From: Gavia stellata
Lineage: Eukaryota > Chordata > Aves > Gaviiformes > Gaviidae
Direction: 5' to 3'
Assembly (NCBI RefSeq): GCF_030936135.1
Contig: NW_026777121.1
Location: 868,001-932,000 of the forward strand
Length of the DNA: 64,000 nt
Part shown: positions 29,950-39,019 of the stretch, piece by piece
How positions within the stretch are numbered: the stretch's first letter is position 1
Layout of the letters: each line of letters starts with the position of its first letter
Made by a program: the position numbers and the translations under genes
The notes under the pieces: model-generated
What the model was told of the DNA's origin: nothing
Seen by the model: the letters and a program-made list of their open reading frames with translations, nothing else
Database searches by the model: none

Positions 29950-31319
29950 TGTGGAATTATTGCTGGAGGTGACTTAGAAATTATATCTGTATTTGCATTT
30001 TTAGGAAAGGTACAGCACTGAAGAAACTTTTGGGGTGGAGTGTGGTGGTCATGCAAGAGTTCCATCCCGCAGAAGTTCCCGAGGCAACCTTAGGTGTTGG
30101 CAATGCCAGGGGAGCTTGGTGTGCTGACTCTAAGAGAAACTGTACAGAGGGTGGAGCAGAGTAGAGACAGCGCGGCCCGGCTCTGTGATAAGACAGGAAC
30201 TGGAAGGTGCTATGGAACGACGAGATGGAGACTCCCCCTGATAACTAGGATAGGTACCTGGTCAAAGACAATGCTATTGTACAAAGATACAATAACCTAT
30301 TTAGTGCGTGTAATGGTGTGTAGCGGAGTGCCTGGGAATGGGCCGACAGTCTCTCACCTTTTGACAAAATACTCATTATAATCTCATTGTAATACTAAAA
30401 AACACACCTCCATCCCAAAGCTACCCACCTCCAAGGTGCGACCACCCCTCACTGAGCCTGCGCTCTGAATTTTTCTTGGTCTCTACCTTTAAAAGCAAAG
30501 CGAGAAACTTTTACACCAATTACAACAAAGACAAATATGACTAGAGTCACTCAAGCTCCACCTGTAAAGTAAGAATAGTATAAAAGCTTAAGAGAGGAGG
30601 GATGTTAGGGAAGATACCATTGCAGACCTGCTCTAACATCTGGGATCAGTCGACGGGCTGAACCTCTCTTCCCCCCCAGAGGGATGCCTTTGAGTAAGAT
30701 TTGGACACTTTTGGCTATACCAAGTGTGTCCCCCCCCCGGGAGATTTGGCAACCTCTGTAGAGTTGTTTTGTGATTTAATGCGCTTGTAGCCGGCTATAA
30801 TTCTCATATTAACACTTGGCTATACCACGTGTTTCCCCGGGAGATTGATAGAGTTGTTTTGTGATCTAGCGCGCTTGTAGCCAGGCTGTATTACTCATAT
30901 TCATACTATTTGTACCACCTTTGTGGGCAGTAGTTCTATCACCGGCAATCCAAAAGAACTTGTGTATCTGTCACTTTAATAAACTACACTATTTGTTAAC
31001 CTAGCCGTAAGAGTTCTCACTGAACGCAGTTAAATTCCTTAAGGGTGGCCGTGCTAGTTCATGCAATGTGGCTAGACTGAAAGTGTATGGAGTTACAAGT
31101 GCATCCGTAATCGTTAAGATTATCTATCTATCTATCTGTATATGAGTGTGTGTGTATATATATATGTTTATATAGAACACGACCAGACTTGTAATACAGG
31201 AAATGGGTATCACTCAGAATCTAAGCCTAGCCGCCCCCAGCCCCTCTGATATCTGAGGACAAGCTGGAACGCACGGGGGTTTATTTTCTGCCAAATTGCT
31301 CAGTCCTTTTAACGTGACA
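29950..31319 (+). mobile_element. Solo LTR of family C inside the satellite
   Basis: Starts TGTGGAATT, ends TTAACGTGACA, and is flanked by a perfect 5-bp target duplication, GGCAT (29945-29949 and 31320-31324). TATAAAA lies at 30579-30585 and AATAAA at 30978-30983, giving plus orientation. At 1,370 bp it is longer than its relative at 59276-60393 (1,118 bp), partly through an internal duplication of about 105 bp (ggctatac boxes at 30713 and 30818) and a microsatellite. No internal retroviral genes remain. Confidence 0.85.
31121..31168 (+). repeat. TATC / TG / TA microsatellite
   Basis: Simple repeat in the R-U5 side of LTR C: TATC units, then GTGT, then TATA. The left-arm relative has a TA-rich run at the same place (about 56994-57030). 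Confidence 0.8.
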
Positions 31320-32696
31320 GGCATGTTTTCAGTGGTTCACCATTTTGTTTTTTTGGAGCCCTTTATGGCTTTGCTATTTTGGGGAATATTACAAAACGGG
31401 GGATTCTTGGACTGCTTCACTGTTCCACCCAAGAGGAGGGCAAACCGTTTATTTTTTGTTTTCCTGGTAAGTCTTGCACCATGTAGGGTTTTTTTTGGGG
31501 GGGACTCCTGCACCATTTGCGTGTTTTTCTGGGGAGTCCTGCATCATTTGGGTTTTTTGGGAGTCTCCAACCCGGCACTTTTTTTGAGCTCTGCACCCTG
31601 GGGCTTGTTTGGAGGGCTTCACCATTTTGTGTTTTGGAGGCCTTCATGGTTTTGCTATTCTTTGGAATATTACAAAACACGGGATTTTTTTGAGGCCTTC
31701 ACGTCACTGCTCTGGGGGAGTGCATCACCATTTGGATTTTTGGGAGCCGTTCACCACTAATTTTTTGGGGGGGAGTCCTGCACCTTTGGGTGTTTTTTTA
31801 GGGGGGAGTCCTGCACCGTTGGGTGTTTCTTTGGGGAATCATGCAGTGCTTGGTGTAGTTTTGGAAGGAGTACTGCACTGTTTGGAGTTTTTTTTGGGAG
31901 AGATTCTGCAGTGTTTGTTGCTTTTTTTAGGACTACTGCACCCTGGGGCTTTTTAGAAGCTCTGCAGCCTGGTACTTACTTGGAACTCAGCACCCTGGGG
32001 CTTGTTGGAGGGCTTCACCATTCTGTTGTTTGGAGCCCTTTATGGCTTTGCTATTTTCTGGAATATTACAAAACCCGGGATCCTTGGAGTGCTTCACTGT
32101 GCTGCCCCGGAGGAGTGCAAACCGTTTAGGTTTTTTTTTTTTTCTGGCGACTCTTGCACCATTTGGATTTTTTGGGAGGGACTCCTGCAACATTTGGGGT
32201 TCTTTTCAGGGAGTCCTGCATCATTTGGGGTGTTTGGGAGTCTCCAACCCGGCACTTGTTTTGAGCTCTGCACCCTGGGGCTTGTTTGGAGGGCTTCACC
32301 ATTTTGTGTTTTGGAGGCCTTTATGGTTTTGCTATGTTTTGGAATATTACAAAACGCGGGATTTTTTGAGGCCTTCCTGTCACTGCTCCGGGGGAGTGCA
32401 TCACCATTTGGATTTTTGGGAGCCGTTCACCGTTAATTTTTTGGGGGGAGTCCTGCACCGTTAGGTGGTTTTTTGCGGGAGTCCTGCACTGTTGGGTGTT
32501 TTTTGGGGGGAGTCCTGCACCGTTTGGTGGTGTTTTGGAAGGCGTCCCTGCACCATTTGGGTTTTTTGAGGGGGAGGTTCTGCAGTGTGTGTTTGGTATT
32601 TTTGGGAGTCCGGCATCCTGGGCCTTGTTTGGAGCTCTGCAGCCTGGTACTTTTTTGGAAATTAGCACCCTGGCGCTTGCTGGAGGGCTTCACGAT
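31320..32696. repeat. G/T-rich satellite, right part, with a 677-bp higher-order repeat
   Basis: Continuation of the array at 28040-29949. The marker GGAATATTACAAAAC lies at 31383, 31663, 32059 and 32340, so alternate blocks repeat every 676-677 bp (31383 to 32059, 31663 to 32340) and are more alike than neighbours are. The array ends at about 32696, where ERV-derived sequence starts. Confidence 0.85.
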
Positions 32697-32739
32697 CTTT
32701 AATATGACTAGTACCAGGTGCATTTGTTATGAAGTATCA
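32697..32739 (-). mobile_element. Small LTR B fragment
   Basis: About 43 bases of the U3 part of LTR B (compare 44520-44565), joined at its right to ERV A gag-region sequence. The same junction recurs at 51524/51525, so both sites descend from one rearranged ancestor. Confidence 0.7.
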
Positions 32740-32888
32740 TTTTATTAGTAGTAATATTATTTATCATTTATACATCTCTTTCCAATAACACAAGCCCAGC
32801 AACGCCTTTTAGATGTCCTGTTTTCAGAGGTTAAAGCCATCACTAAATGACCTCGACTTGCCAATTTACACTCCTCCTGCCAGTCAGT

Positions 32889-33200
32889 TCACTGTCTCAA
32901 GGAAAAGAACAAATCCACATAAGGTACCTCATTCCATTGGCCTTCCCTCCTACAGGACAACATCAATTGCAAAATAGTATTATAATTTAAAGTCCCATTA
33001 GTTGGCCATTTCTCTTGATTTTCTAAAACATACAAAGGCCACCAATTATTACAATACTCAATCCTTTGACTTTTACGCAAATCATCATGCAACTCATTCC
33101 AATGTGTCAATAAACCTCCCAAGGGTGACGTCTTTGGTATCTTCCCATCAATGGCTAAACTCCCTGCACTCTTACTCTTAAACAATTTTGTTAATGCCAT
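32889..33200 (-). pseudogene. gag matrix fragment of ERV A copy 2
   Basis: A 103-codon open stretch with features of a class I retroviral matrix domain: a TSPLGGLLTHW segment, then WWPLYVL, QEKWPTNGTLNYNT and WNEVPYVDLF. It stops after about 100 residues, short of capsid. The identical piece at 51668-51979 belongs to the duplicated block. Confidence 0.7.
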
Positions 33201-33553
33201 TATGTTTATTATTCTTATATCATTATATTATCAAAGACCAAATTACCAAATGCAAATGCCAATTGTCTCAAATACACAAATGTCCAACCCAGCAATAGCT
33301 TTCGCTTATGACTTGCGGGCAGATGCCTAGGCTTCCAATGCAAACGGGTACCCTCAAAGCCCCAACCCTGTGAAGCTTTCGCTGCGCCTTACAGGCAGGC
33401 TATCCAAAGAAATTCCAAAGAGGTAGTGCCTTACCCTTTTCCAGGGTGTTGTGAGGAGCTCGTATGGGTCAAGAGCGATGGTCCTTGCCGAGAATCCCTC
33501 GGTGCCGGCTGGAGTCTGATCGGCACTCGATCCCTTCCAGTCTCACTCACAAG

Positions 33554-33571
33554 GTCCCATCTGGGTCGCCA
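33554..33571 (-). other. Retroviral primer-binding site, tRNA-Arg-like (ERV A copy 2)
   Basis: The minus strand reads TGGCGACCCAGATGGGAC directly after the LTR. It ends and spaces like a primer-binding site and, from memory of tRNA 3' ends, fits a tRNA-Arg best, with a few mismatches. Confidence 0.55.
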
Positions 33572-34440
33572 AAACTCTTCCCCTAAGTCGGCAAAACCAA
33601 GAACTTTCTAAGACTGAATTTGAAGTTTAGAAAGCAGGCACTTCTTTATTGCAGCGCTGGACGCACAGGGAATCACTCCGCTTAGTGTGCGTGCCGAGTT
33701 ACTCTGCTACAAAAGTTATATACAATCAAAGTATATTTGATTCATTGTATTTCCAAGAAACAATTAGCACATCCATTCGATTTCTGAGAACTCATTAACA
33801 TATGTAAATGTCCATAACGCATGTGCCTTCAGGTACACTGGTGGTCGCCCAAAGCCCTCTGGTGGTCATCCATAGACTCCCTCATTGTGTCCGCTAGTTG
33901 AACCCAATCTTTGCGCATGCTCAGCTTAGTTGCAAAATTCCATTCCCCTTTAATCTTGGAACCTCCAGAAGAATTTCTCGGTTTACTAACCAGGCCTACA
34001 GCTTACCCTTCTCTTGACAGGAATATCCTCCTTATCGACAAAGCTACATTGTTTAATCATTAGTTCATAATCAAATCATAGATAAAGTGTACCTAGTTAC
34101 CATTACACAAATTATTTCTCACAAAATATAGCACGGTTTTTTAACTTTCGTGGATTAGTCTCTTGATTATACAATTCGATCAATATCCATACCCAAGATA
34201 ATCAATGGTTATTTCTCTTAATATCTATTGATTGGCGTTCTTGATATTCCAATCAAGATGGGAAGGGTAAAGGGATTTCCAAGCAGCATCACTGGGTGCG
34301 TACCAGATCCCCATAGTTACGGGACTCAAACGAAACTTCTCTATTCGATTCTTCATTGTTCCATCTCGTTGTGATTAGTTTCTTAATACAAAGCAGTGAC
34401 TCCCTGGTGAGGTTCCTATGGTTACGAGTCTCAAGACACA

Positions 34441-35066
34441 CCAATATTCTAACATTCTATTTCTACTTACAACTAAATGCAGTGATTTTACAACAGCCCA
34501 CCTGAAACTGAAGTCCAGTTCTGGACCCGTTCTGTGCAGGGTTATAGGATGAGTCATTTTCTTGTAGGTGAAGTGGATCCAGATGTGTATCTTGTGTCAC
34601 CTAACTGTTCAGGGCACAGATTTCTTGTAAATCTCAGCTACTCAGGTCACCTTCTCTGTCAGTGCTGGAATAAGAATTTTAAGTGAGATGGATTGATATC
34701 TGCGTGCTGGTGGATTCTTCTTTGGGAGATCGCAAATGGCCTTCAGCTTTAGGGTCCAATTTAACCATGACTCCAAATGAGAAATAGAAATACCTTTTTT
34801 ATTTCCCCCCCCTTGACCAGCTGCAAGGTTTTGAAGTGAATTGGCCCCTGTATTCCTTGTAATCAGAGTAATGCCTGGGGCTCTGCTGGTGGGGTATGTG
34901 GGTGTTGAGAGCTCAGCTGTGCCTGTGATTGCTGCTGCTGCTGTGGTTCCTGGATTCACACATGGATGAAATCTGAACACAGTCTCTGTTAACAGCTGTT
35001 CTCAATCTGTAGGGAAATCAAATGCTGAGACTGAACTACTTAACCTGAACCTGCTTTTTCTTGCAG
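34441..35066. other. Conserved unknown block present in three copies
   Basis: Flanks the ERV A LTR and recurs at 53219-53844 and, inverted, from 63466 to the window end. A minus-strand open frame of 112 codons (34980-34642) is kept in all three with almost no change, but so is the surrounding DNA, so this is weak evidence for coding. It has a short alanine/threonine-rich start and no motif I know. A pyrimidine tract precedes the exon-like piece to the right. Confidence 0.45.
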
Positions 35067-35307
35067 GGAAGATGCTGCATGAGATGAAAAGCCTTGTCCT
35101 CGAGGAGCCAAAGTGTTGGCTGGATGTTATCTCTGTTTGGAGAAAGCTTCATGGGCGTGAGGGGCAAAAAGACAATGTCTCTCAAGAAAACCCATCGCTT
35201 CTCAAGAGCAAATCAGAAGAAGAGACAAATATTGCAAGCGACAGGCAGAAACCCAAACAAGTGAGAGAGACCGTGTCTGAGCAACGTCAGGCGGAAGCTG
35301 GAGAGAG
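35067..35307 (+). other. Exon-like segment of unknown origin
   Basis: A 241-base segment bounded by a good acceptor (polypyrimidine tract, then TTTTTCTTGCAG) and a donor GTGTGT. It is open in the frame of ATG 35072 and encodes a charged, helix-prone stretch beginning MLHEMKSLVLEEPK. It looks like an internal exon of a host gene carried along in the duplications. Copies lie at 53845-54086 (one extra G near 54069 breaks the frame) and 63225-63465 on the minus strand. I do not recognise the gene. Confidence 0.4.
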
Positions 35308-36395
35308 GTGTGTGGTACTAGAGAGGCAGAGATCATGTTCCTGCCACCCTCTTCCTCGCGTGCAGACTCTCACCGGACTTTGCCTTTATTTTCTTCAGAC
35401 TAGGCAGCCCCCAGCGCTTCAGGCCCAGGGGTGGCTGTGGGGCCACCGGCCCTGCAGCAGAGATGCTCGCCTGTGGGGGGGAGCTGCTGGCTCCCAGTGT
35501 TGTCCCAGCAGTTGGGTTCTTTACCCGGTGTGCAAGAGGCCGATACACACACAGAGTCGAGTTTATTTCATGTTTGCGCAGAGATGGGTGCTAGGTGGTA
35601 ACTCCACAAGGCTAGCACCCCTCGGTAAACACACGGTTAAGCATTTCTACGTTCCCAGCAACAGTTACCAGTACTTTTTACAGTTGAGCTTAGTTGCCCT
35701 CGTTCCCATTGCCTCTTAGGTGCCTCGTCTTCACTTGAAGTCACAGGATCCTCTCTTTTTCCTGCGCATATCCTGTGAGGAAGGGGCTTTTTTCTTTCCT
35801 GAGTTGTGGTTATCATTAGGGGTGAGGATCGTGACATTACGGCCCGAACGATTATACTCTCGATACATCCCAAAACGATACAACCTACTACAATCAGTAT
35901 TAGAAACACAATCAGAGTTTGAACTAAGCTCTGTAACCAACCTATTAAGGAGAACCCCATCCTGTGAAGTATTTTATTTAACCATCTCACTTTCCCTACT
36001 GTTCCTCATTAAAGCAATTGGTAAAGCATCCACCCATGGAAGTCGAGTTTCTCGGCGTAATTTTGAGATGTGCCTTTTAAGAGTCTGGTTCATTTTATTC
36101 TTTCCTTTCCCACTAGGCTGTGGCCTCCATGGGGTATGTAAATCCCATTAAAATTGGAGGAATTTTGACGCTCCCTGGACCACCTCTGAAACGAAATGAG
36201 GCCCATTGTCAGAAGATAGCGCTTCAGGAATCCCACATCGAGGGATTATTTCCTTTAATAGAATGCTTTAACAAGCTCTCTAGCCCGATTGGTGTGGCAA
36301 GGGAAAGCATTGGGCCATTCTGAAAATGTATCTACTAACACTAGTAGCTATTTCTATTGTCTATATTTTGGTAACTCAGAGAAATCTAGTGCTGA
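35308..36395 (-). mobile_element. ERV fragment (family E, copy 1) in acrosin intron 4
   Basis: Minus-strand retroviral remnant inserted directly upstream of acrosin exon 5. It has integrase pieces with stops and frameshifts (about 36330-36000, matching the FPC...TN and PWRPQ segments of ERV B), fused by deletion to an env membrane anchor (about 35990-35730). A 3' region with AATAAA (35568-35563 on the minus strand) follows. The exact LTR borders cannot be set. The junction to acrosin intron 4 is shared by all three copies, so the insertion predates the block duplication. Confidence 0.7.
35637..35990 (-). pseudogene. env transmembrane tail of ERV E copy 1
   Basis: Open stretch starting near the membrane-proximal region. 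A hydrophobic span (LVQTLIVFLILIVVG) is followed by cysteines and a basic cytoplasmic tail, the layout of a class I env transmembrane subunit end. The ectodomain and surface subunit are missing. Confidence 0.55.
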
Positions 36396-36439
36396 CAGAG
36401 GCCACCCAAGAAGAATTTATCCTCTCTCCTCCACTGCAG

Positions 36440-36757
36440 GGTGACAGCGGTGGTCCTCTCACCTGCAAAGATAACAACGCTGACTACTTCTGGCTTGTTG
36501 GAGTGAGCAGCTGGAGGAAAGGCTGTGCGAGAGCAAGACGGCCCAGAGTCTACACCTCCGCTCAGCACTTTTACGACTGGATCCTGCTACAGATGGGACT
36601 GCGCCCAGCAGGAAGGGGCACTCCAACATCACGGCCAAGCCCAATACCAACGCAGTCGGGCAGGTTTAGCTCCTGCCCATTTCCACTCCAGAGGCTGGTG
36701 GAGTTCTTCACTTGGGTGCAGGAGCTCCTGCAGGTCCTGAGAGGAAGAAAGGCTTGA
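36440..36757 (+). pseudogene. ACR: Acrosin exon 5 fragment (copy 4)
   Basis: A lone exon 5 with acceptor CACTGCAG (ending 36439) and an open frame to TGA at 36755-36757. It starts GDSGGPL, keeps the [13 protein letters not shown] segment and the proline-rich tail, and lacks 14 codons of that tail compared with the array genes. TSWGKGC reads SSWRKGC. Exons 1-4 are absent and ERV E fills the intron 4 position, so it is a fragment, though splicing onto it from an upstream acrosin transcript cannot be ruled out. Its 3' UTR breaks at 36840. Confidence 0.85.
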
Positions 36758-36840
36758 GCAGCATGCTGAGAAGGATCCAGTGCAGGCTGCAGCATAGCAG
36801 CACTGGATCCTTCTCCGGCAATGGCTGCTCATCCAAAGGC

Positions 36841-37253
36841 AGCGCGTGCTTTGCCTGGCGAGTCACCCTCCCACCGCTGGGTCCCCACCGCTGCTGGGGC
36901 TCACCTCCCCTTCCCCACCTGCAGCTCCTTGCCCAGTGCCCCCCTTGCCCCAGAGGCCTGCGACTCTGCCCACAAAGCCCATCCAGTGCTCATGGCAGCC
37001 CACAGGTCCACAGCCCAAGCCTGGAGCATGTGCGTTCCACACGTGCAGGGTCACTGTGCAGAGATGAGAGCGAGCCCTACCTTACAGGCCCACGACCCCC
37101 TCCCACACAAGCTCCTGTAGGCCCCGGCACCTGAGCGGGGCCTTTCTGTGCCGCAGAGTACAGCTCTGGCAGGTGCTGTGAGAGAGAAGGAGCCAGCCAT
37201 AGTGCTGACAGAGGCCACCCAACAACACCTTTGTCCTCTCTCCTCTGCTGCAG
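36841..37253 (+). pseudogene. Acrosin intron 4 segment joined to copy 4
   Basis: Matches unit 1 bases 821-1233 (intron 4, down to the exon 5 acceptor) with few changes. It starts abruptly inside the 3' UTR of the copy 4 exon, which marks a recombination joint. Confidence 0.8.
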
Positions 37254-37475
37254 GGGGACAGTGGTCCTCTCGTCTGCGAAGATAACAAGGCAGACTACCT
37301 CTGGCTGGTTGGAGTCACCAGCTGGGGGAAAGGCTGTTCCAGGGGAAGCCCCCGCACCTGGATCATCAGCATCCAGGATCCCTGGAAAACAGGCACAGGG
37401 CATATATGCGGGGGGTCCCTCCTCAGCCCACAGTGGGTCCTCGCGGCGGCCCACTGCTTCATTGAGGCCAGATGA
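37254..37475 (+). pseudogene. Chimeric acrosin: exon 5 start fused in frame to exon 2
   Basis: After a normal-looking acceptor, exon 5 sequence runs from 37254 to about 37338 and then changes to the middle of exon 2. The frame stays open for 73 codons to TGA at 37473-37475. The order of protease parts is therefore reversed: the Ser box (GDSGP, one Gly codon lost) precedes the His box (AAAHC). The former exon 2 donor AGGTAAGG now reads AGATGAGG, which removes the splice site and creates the stop. It cannot form a serine protease fold. It is best called a pseudogene, but the intact reading frame across the joint is notable. Confidence 0.85.
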
Positions 37476-37674
37476 GGACCAGGGAATGGGGATATCCCCA
37501 CAGCACTAGCAGGTGCCCCGTTCAAGGCACCATGTGCTACTCCCATCCCGTTCCCTTGCAGCACGGCCCGTGCCTGGCACTCCAGGGCCGAGCTGACACA
37601 CTGCTCAGGAGGAGGCTGGGCCTGTGCCACTGCTTCCTAGCAGCCTCCAAGTGCATGCAAGTGCTAAAAATGAC
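37476..37674 (+). pseudogene. Acrosin intron 2 remnant next to the chimera
   Basis: Matches the start of intron 2 after exon 2 (compare 5402-5590), then jumps at about 37650-37674 to the acrosin 3' UTR just before its poly(A) signal (AATAAA at 37684-37689). Confidence 0.7.
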
Positions 37675-38877
37675 AGTTCTTCCAATAAAATTGCCAATTT
37701 TCATAGCTAACCATGCTTCAGTCCGATTCAGTCTCCCGGGCAAGGCAAGGACGTCCACGCCCAGCGCCAGCAAAACGAGGCTGCAGGCAGTCAAGTAGGG
37801 CACAAAGGGAAAGAGCCACTCAAAAGGGCTGAAAGCGTGCCTGGTCAGAGAGGAGGGTTCTCAGAGCCAGCGTGAGATGGAGAAGACTGGCACACTGTGG
37901 CTAGAACGAGGAGAGGAAAAAAATGATGGGACATGCAGACGACTTTGGGGGTGTGCATTAAGGCACACAAGCTGCCGACTAGGGCCTGGCGTAAGCCTTA
38001 GCTCACTGAACGGCCTGTGCGAAACTCCTGAGCGTGACAAGAGAAATTGCTGACCGTAGCGAACAGACTGAGCAGCTGACAGGAGTTACAGTGCCATGAG
38101 GAAGAGCCAGATTTCACGGGTAGTTGAGGGGGATTGATGGGAGAGGTGGCCCCACTTCACAGATAACTGAAGGGAGAGTTGGGCTCATTTTGGGGAGAGG
38201 AATCTGGCAGGGCCAGCAGTACCCAGGAAACCCCATCAGTAATGCCGTGGAAGTCCAAGGTGACCTAGCTAAGAGCACCTGCAACACCAAATCCGTTCAC
38301 AGATGTAGCAAACCTGGGAGCAAGGGGGGAAAAAGAAGCAAGGGGCTAGGTCCCTTGTTTGGGAGGAGACAAGGGCAGAGAAAGAGGCGTTGAGGAAGAT
38401 GAGGGGGATGTATAAGCACGGAAAATGGAGGGAAGGGGGTGGGGGTGGGGAATCAAGGAGCTAGGCGCACATAAGCCAACTTGTTTGCTTCTTTGACTCA
38501 GCCCAGCGCCTAATCCCCACAGTCCGTCCCACCTTCTTTCTGAGAGCGCTCCCAAATCCTTTTCTGTGTGGCCTCACTCTGTACCCAGTGGGGGGGTGGG
38601 GGGTGGGTCCAGGGGCCTGGCTGCTAGCAATGGCAGAAGGGAACTCTGGTCACAGGGACCCAGCGGTTGGAGACACCAAGTGTCTAGGGCCAGCTACTGG
38701 TGGGAGCACTGGCTGCGCGGGCAAGTTGCTCTCGAGCTTGAAGCTGGGCTAGTTCATGAGCAAGAGGAGATACAGAGCTGGAAAGACCCAAGGTCTGTGC
38801 CAACCACTGGGTAAGTAGTTTGACATCCAGCCACGGATTTTAGTTGAACTTGCTTCCCTTGCTAATCTTTGAGGCAC
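37675..38877 (+). repeat. Acrosin unit spacer, detached copy
   Basis: Corresponds to unit bases 1667-2867 (3' UTR end and spacer) and is as close to units 2 and 3 as those are to each other. At 38878 it does not enter the exon 3 duplicate but continues into sequence (CCATGAACATGCTGTGC) shared with 56829 and 60450, presumably the ancestral downstream flank. Confidence 0.85.
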
Positions 38878-38920
38878 CCATGAACATGCTGTGCTTGCGA
38901 ATCTAGGGAGGGGGGTGGAT

Positions 38921-38958
38921 GGGGGGGGTGTGTGTGCGCGTGCGTGCATGCGCGTGCT
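38921..38958 (+). repeat. GT/GC microsatellite
   Basis: G-run followed by alternating TGTG and CGCG/TGCG dinucleotides, just downstream of the detached acrosin spacer. Confidence 0.8.
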
Positions 38959-39019
38959 GCCTTGGGCATAGCAATGATGAAATGAGAGAGTTTTAGATTC
39001 ACTTTAGAGAAGGAAGGAG

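Larger units (their letters stand above)
32740..34440 (-). mobile_element. ERV A, copy 2: 5' LTR, leader and start of gag
   Basis: In minus-strand order: LTR (34440 to about 33572), primer-binding site (33571-33554), leader, and a gag start (33200-32889). Sequence then breaks off, so pol and env are missing. The LTR starts TGTGTCTTGAG and has AATAAA (33650-33645 on the minus strand). Confidence 0.85.
32697..36840. repeat. Segmental duplication, copy 1
   Basis: This block recurs at 51476-55566 at an offset of 18,778-18,779 bases with very few differences, except an 81-bp deletion near 54938 and a 42-bp deletion here in exon 5. Part of it recurs a third time, inverted, at 61640-64000. It carries the LTR B fragment, ERV A 5' end, the conserved unknown block, ERV E and acrosin exon 5. 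Confidence 0.92.

Noticed and set aside
28040-32696. CRISPR-like spacing of repeats
   Set aside because: Repeats are diverged, of variable length and without unique spacers, in an animal genome with spliced genes and LINEs. It is a satellite.
34642-34980. 112-codon frame, identical in three copies, as a gene
   Set aside because: The surrounding non-coding DNA is equally conserved through duplication, and the protein shows no known motif. Recorded as part of an unknown block only.
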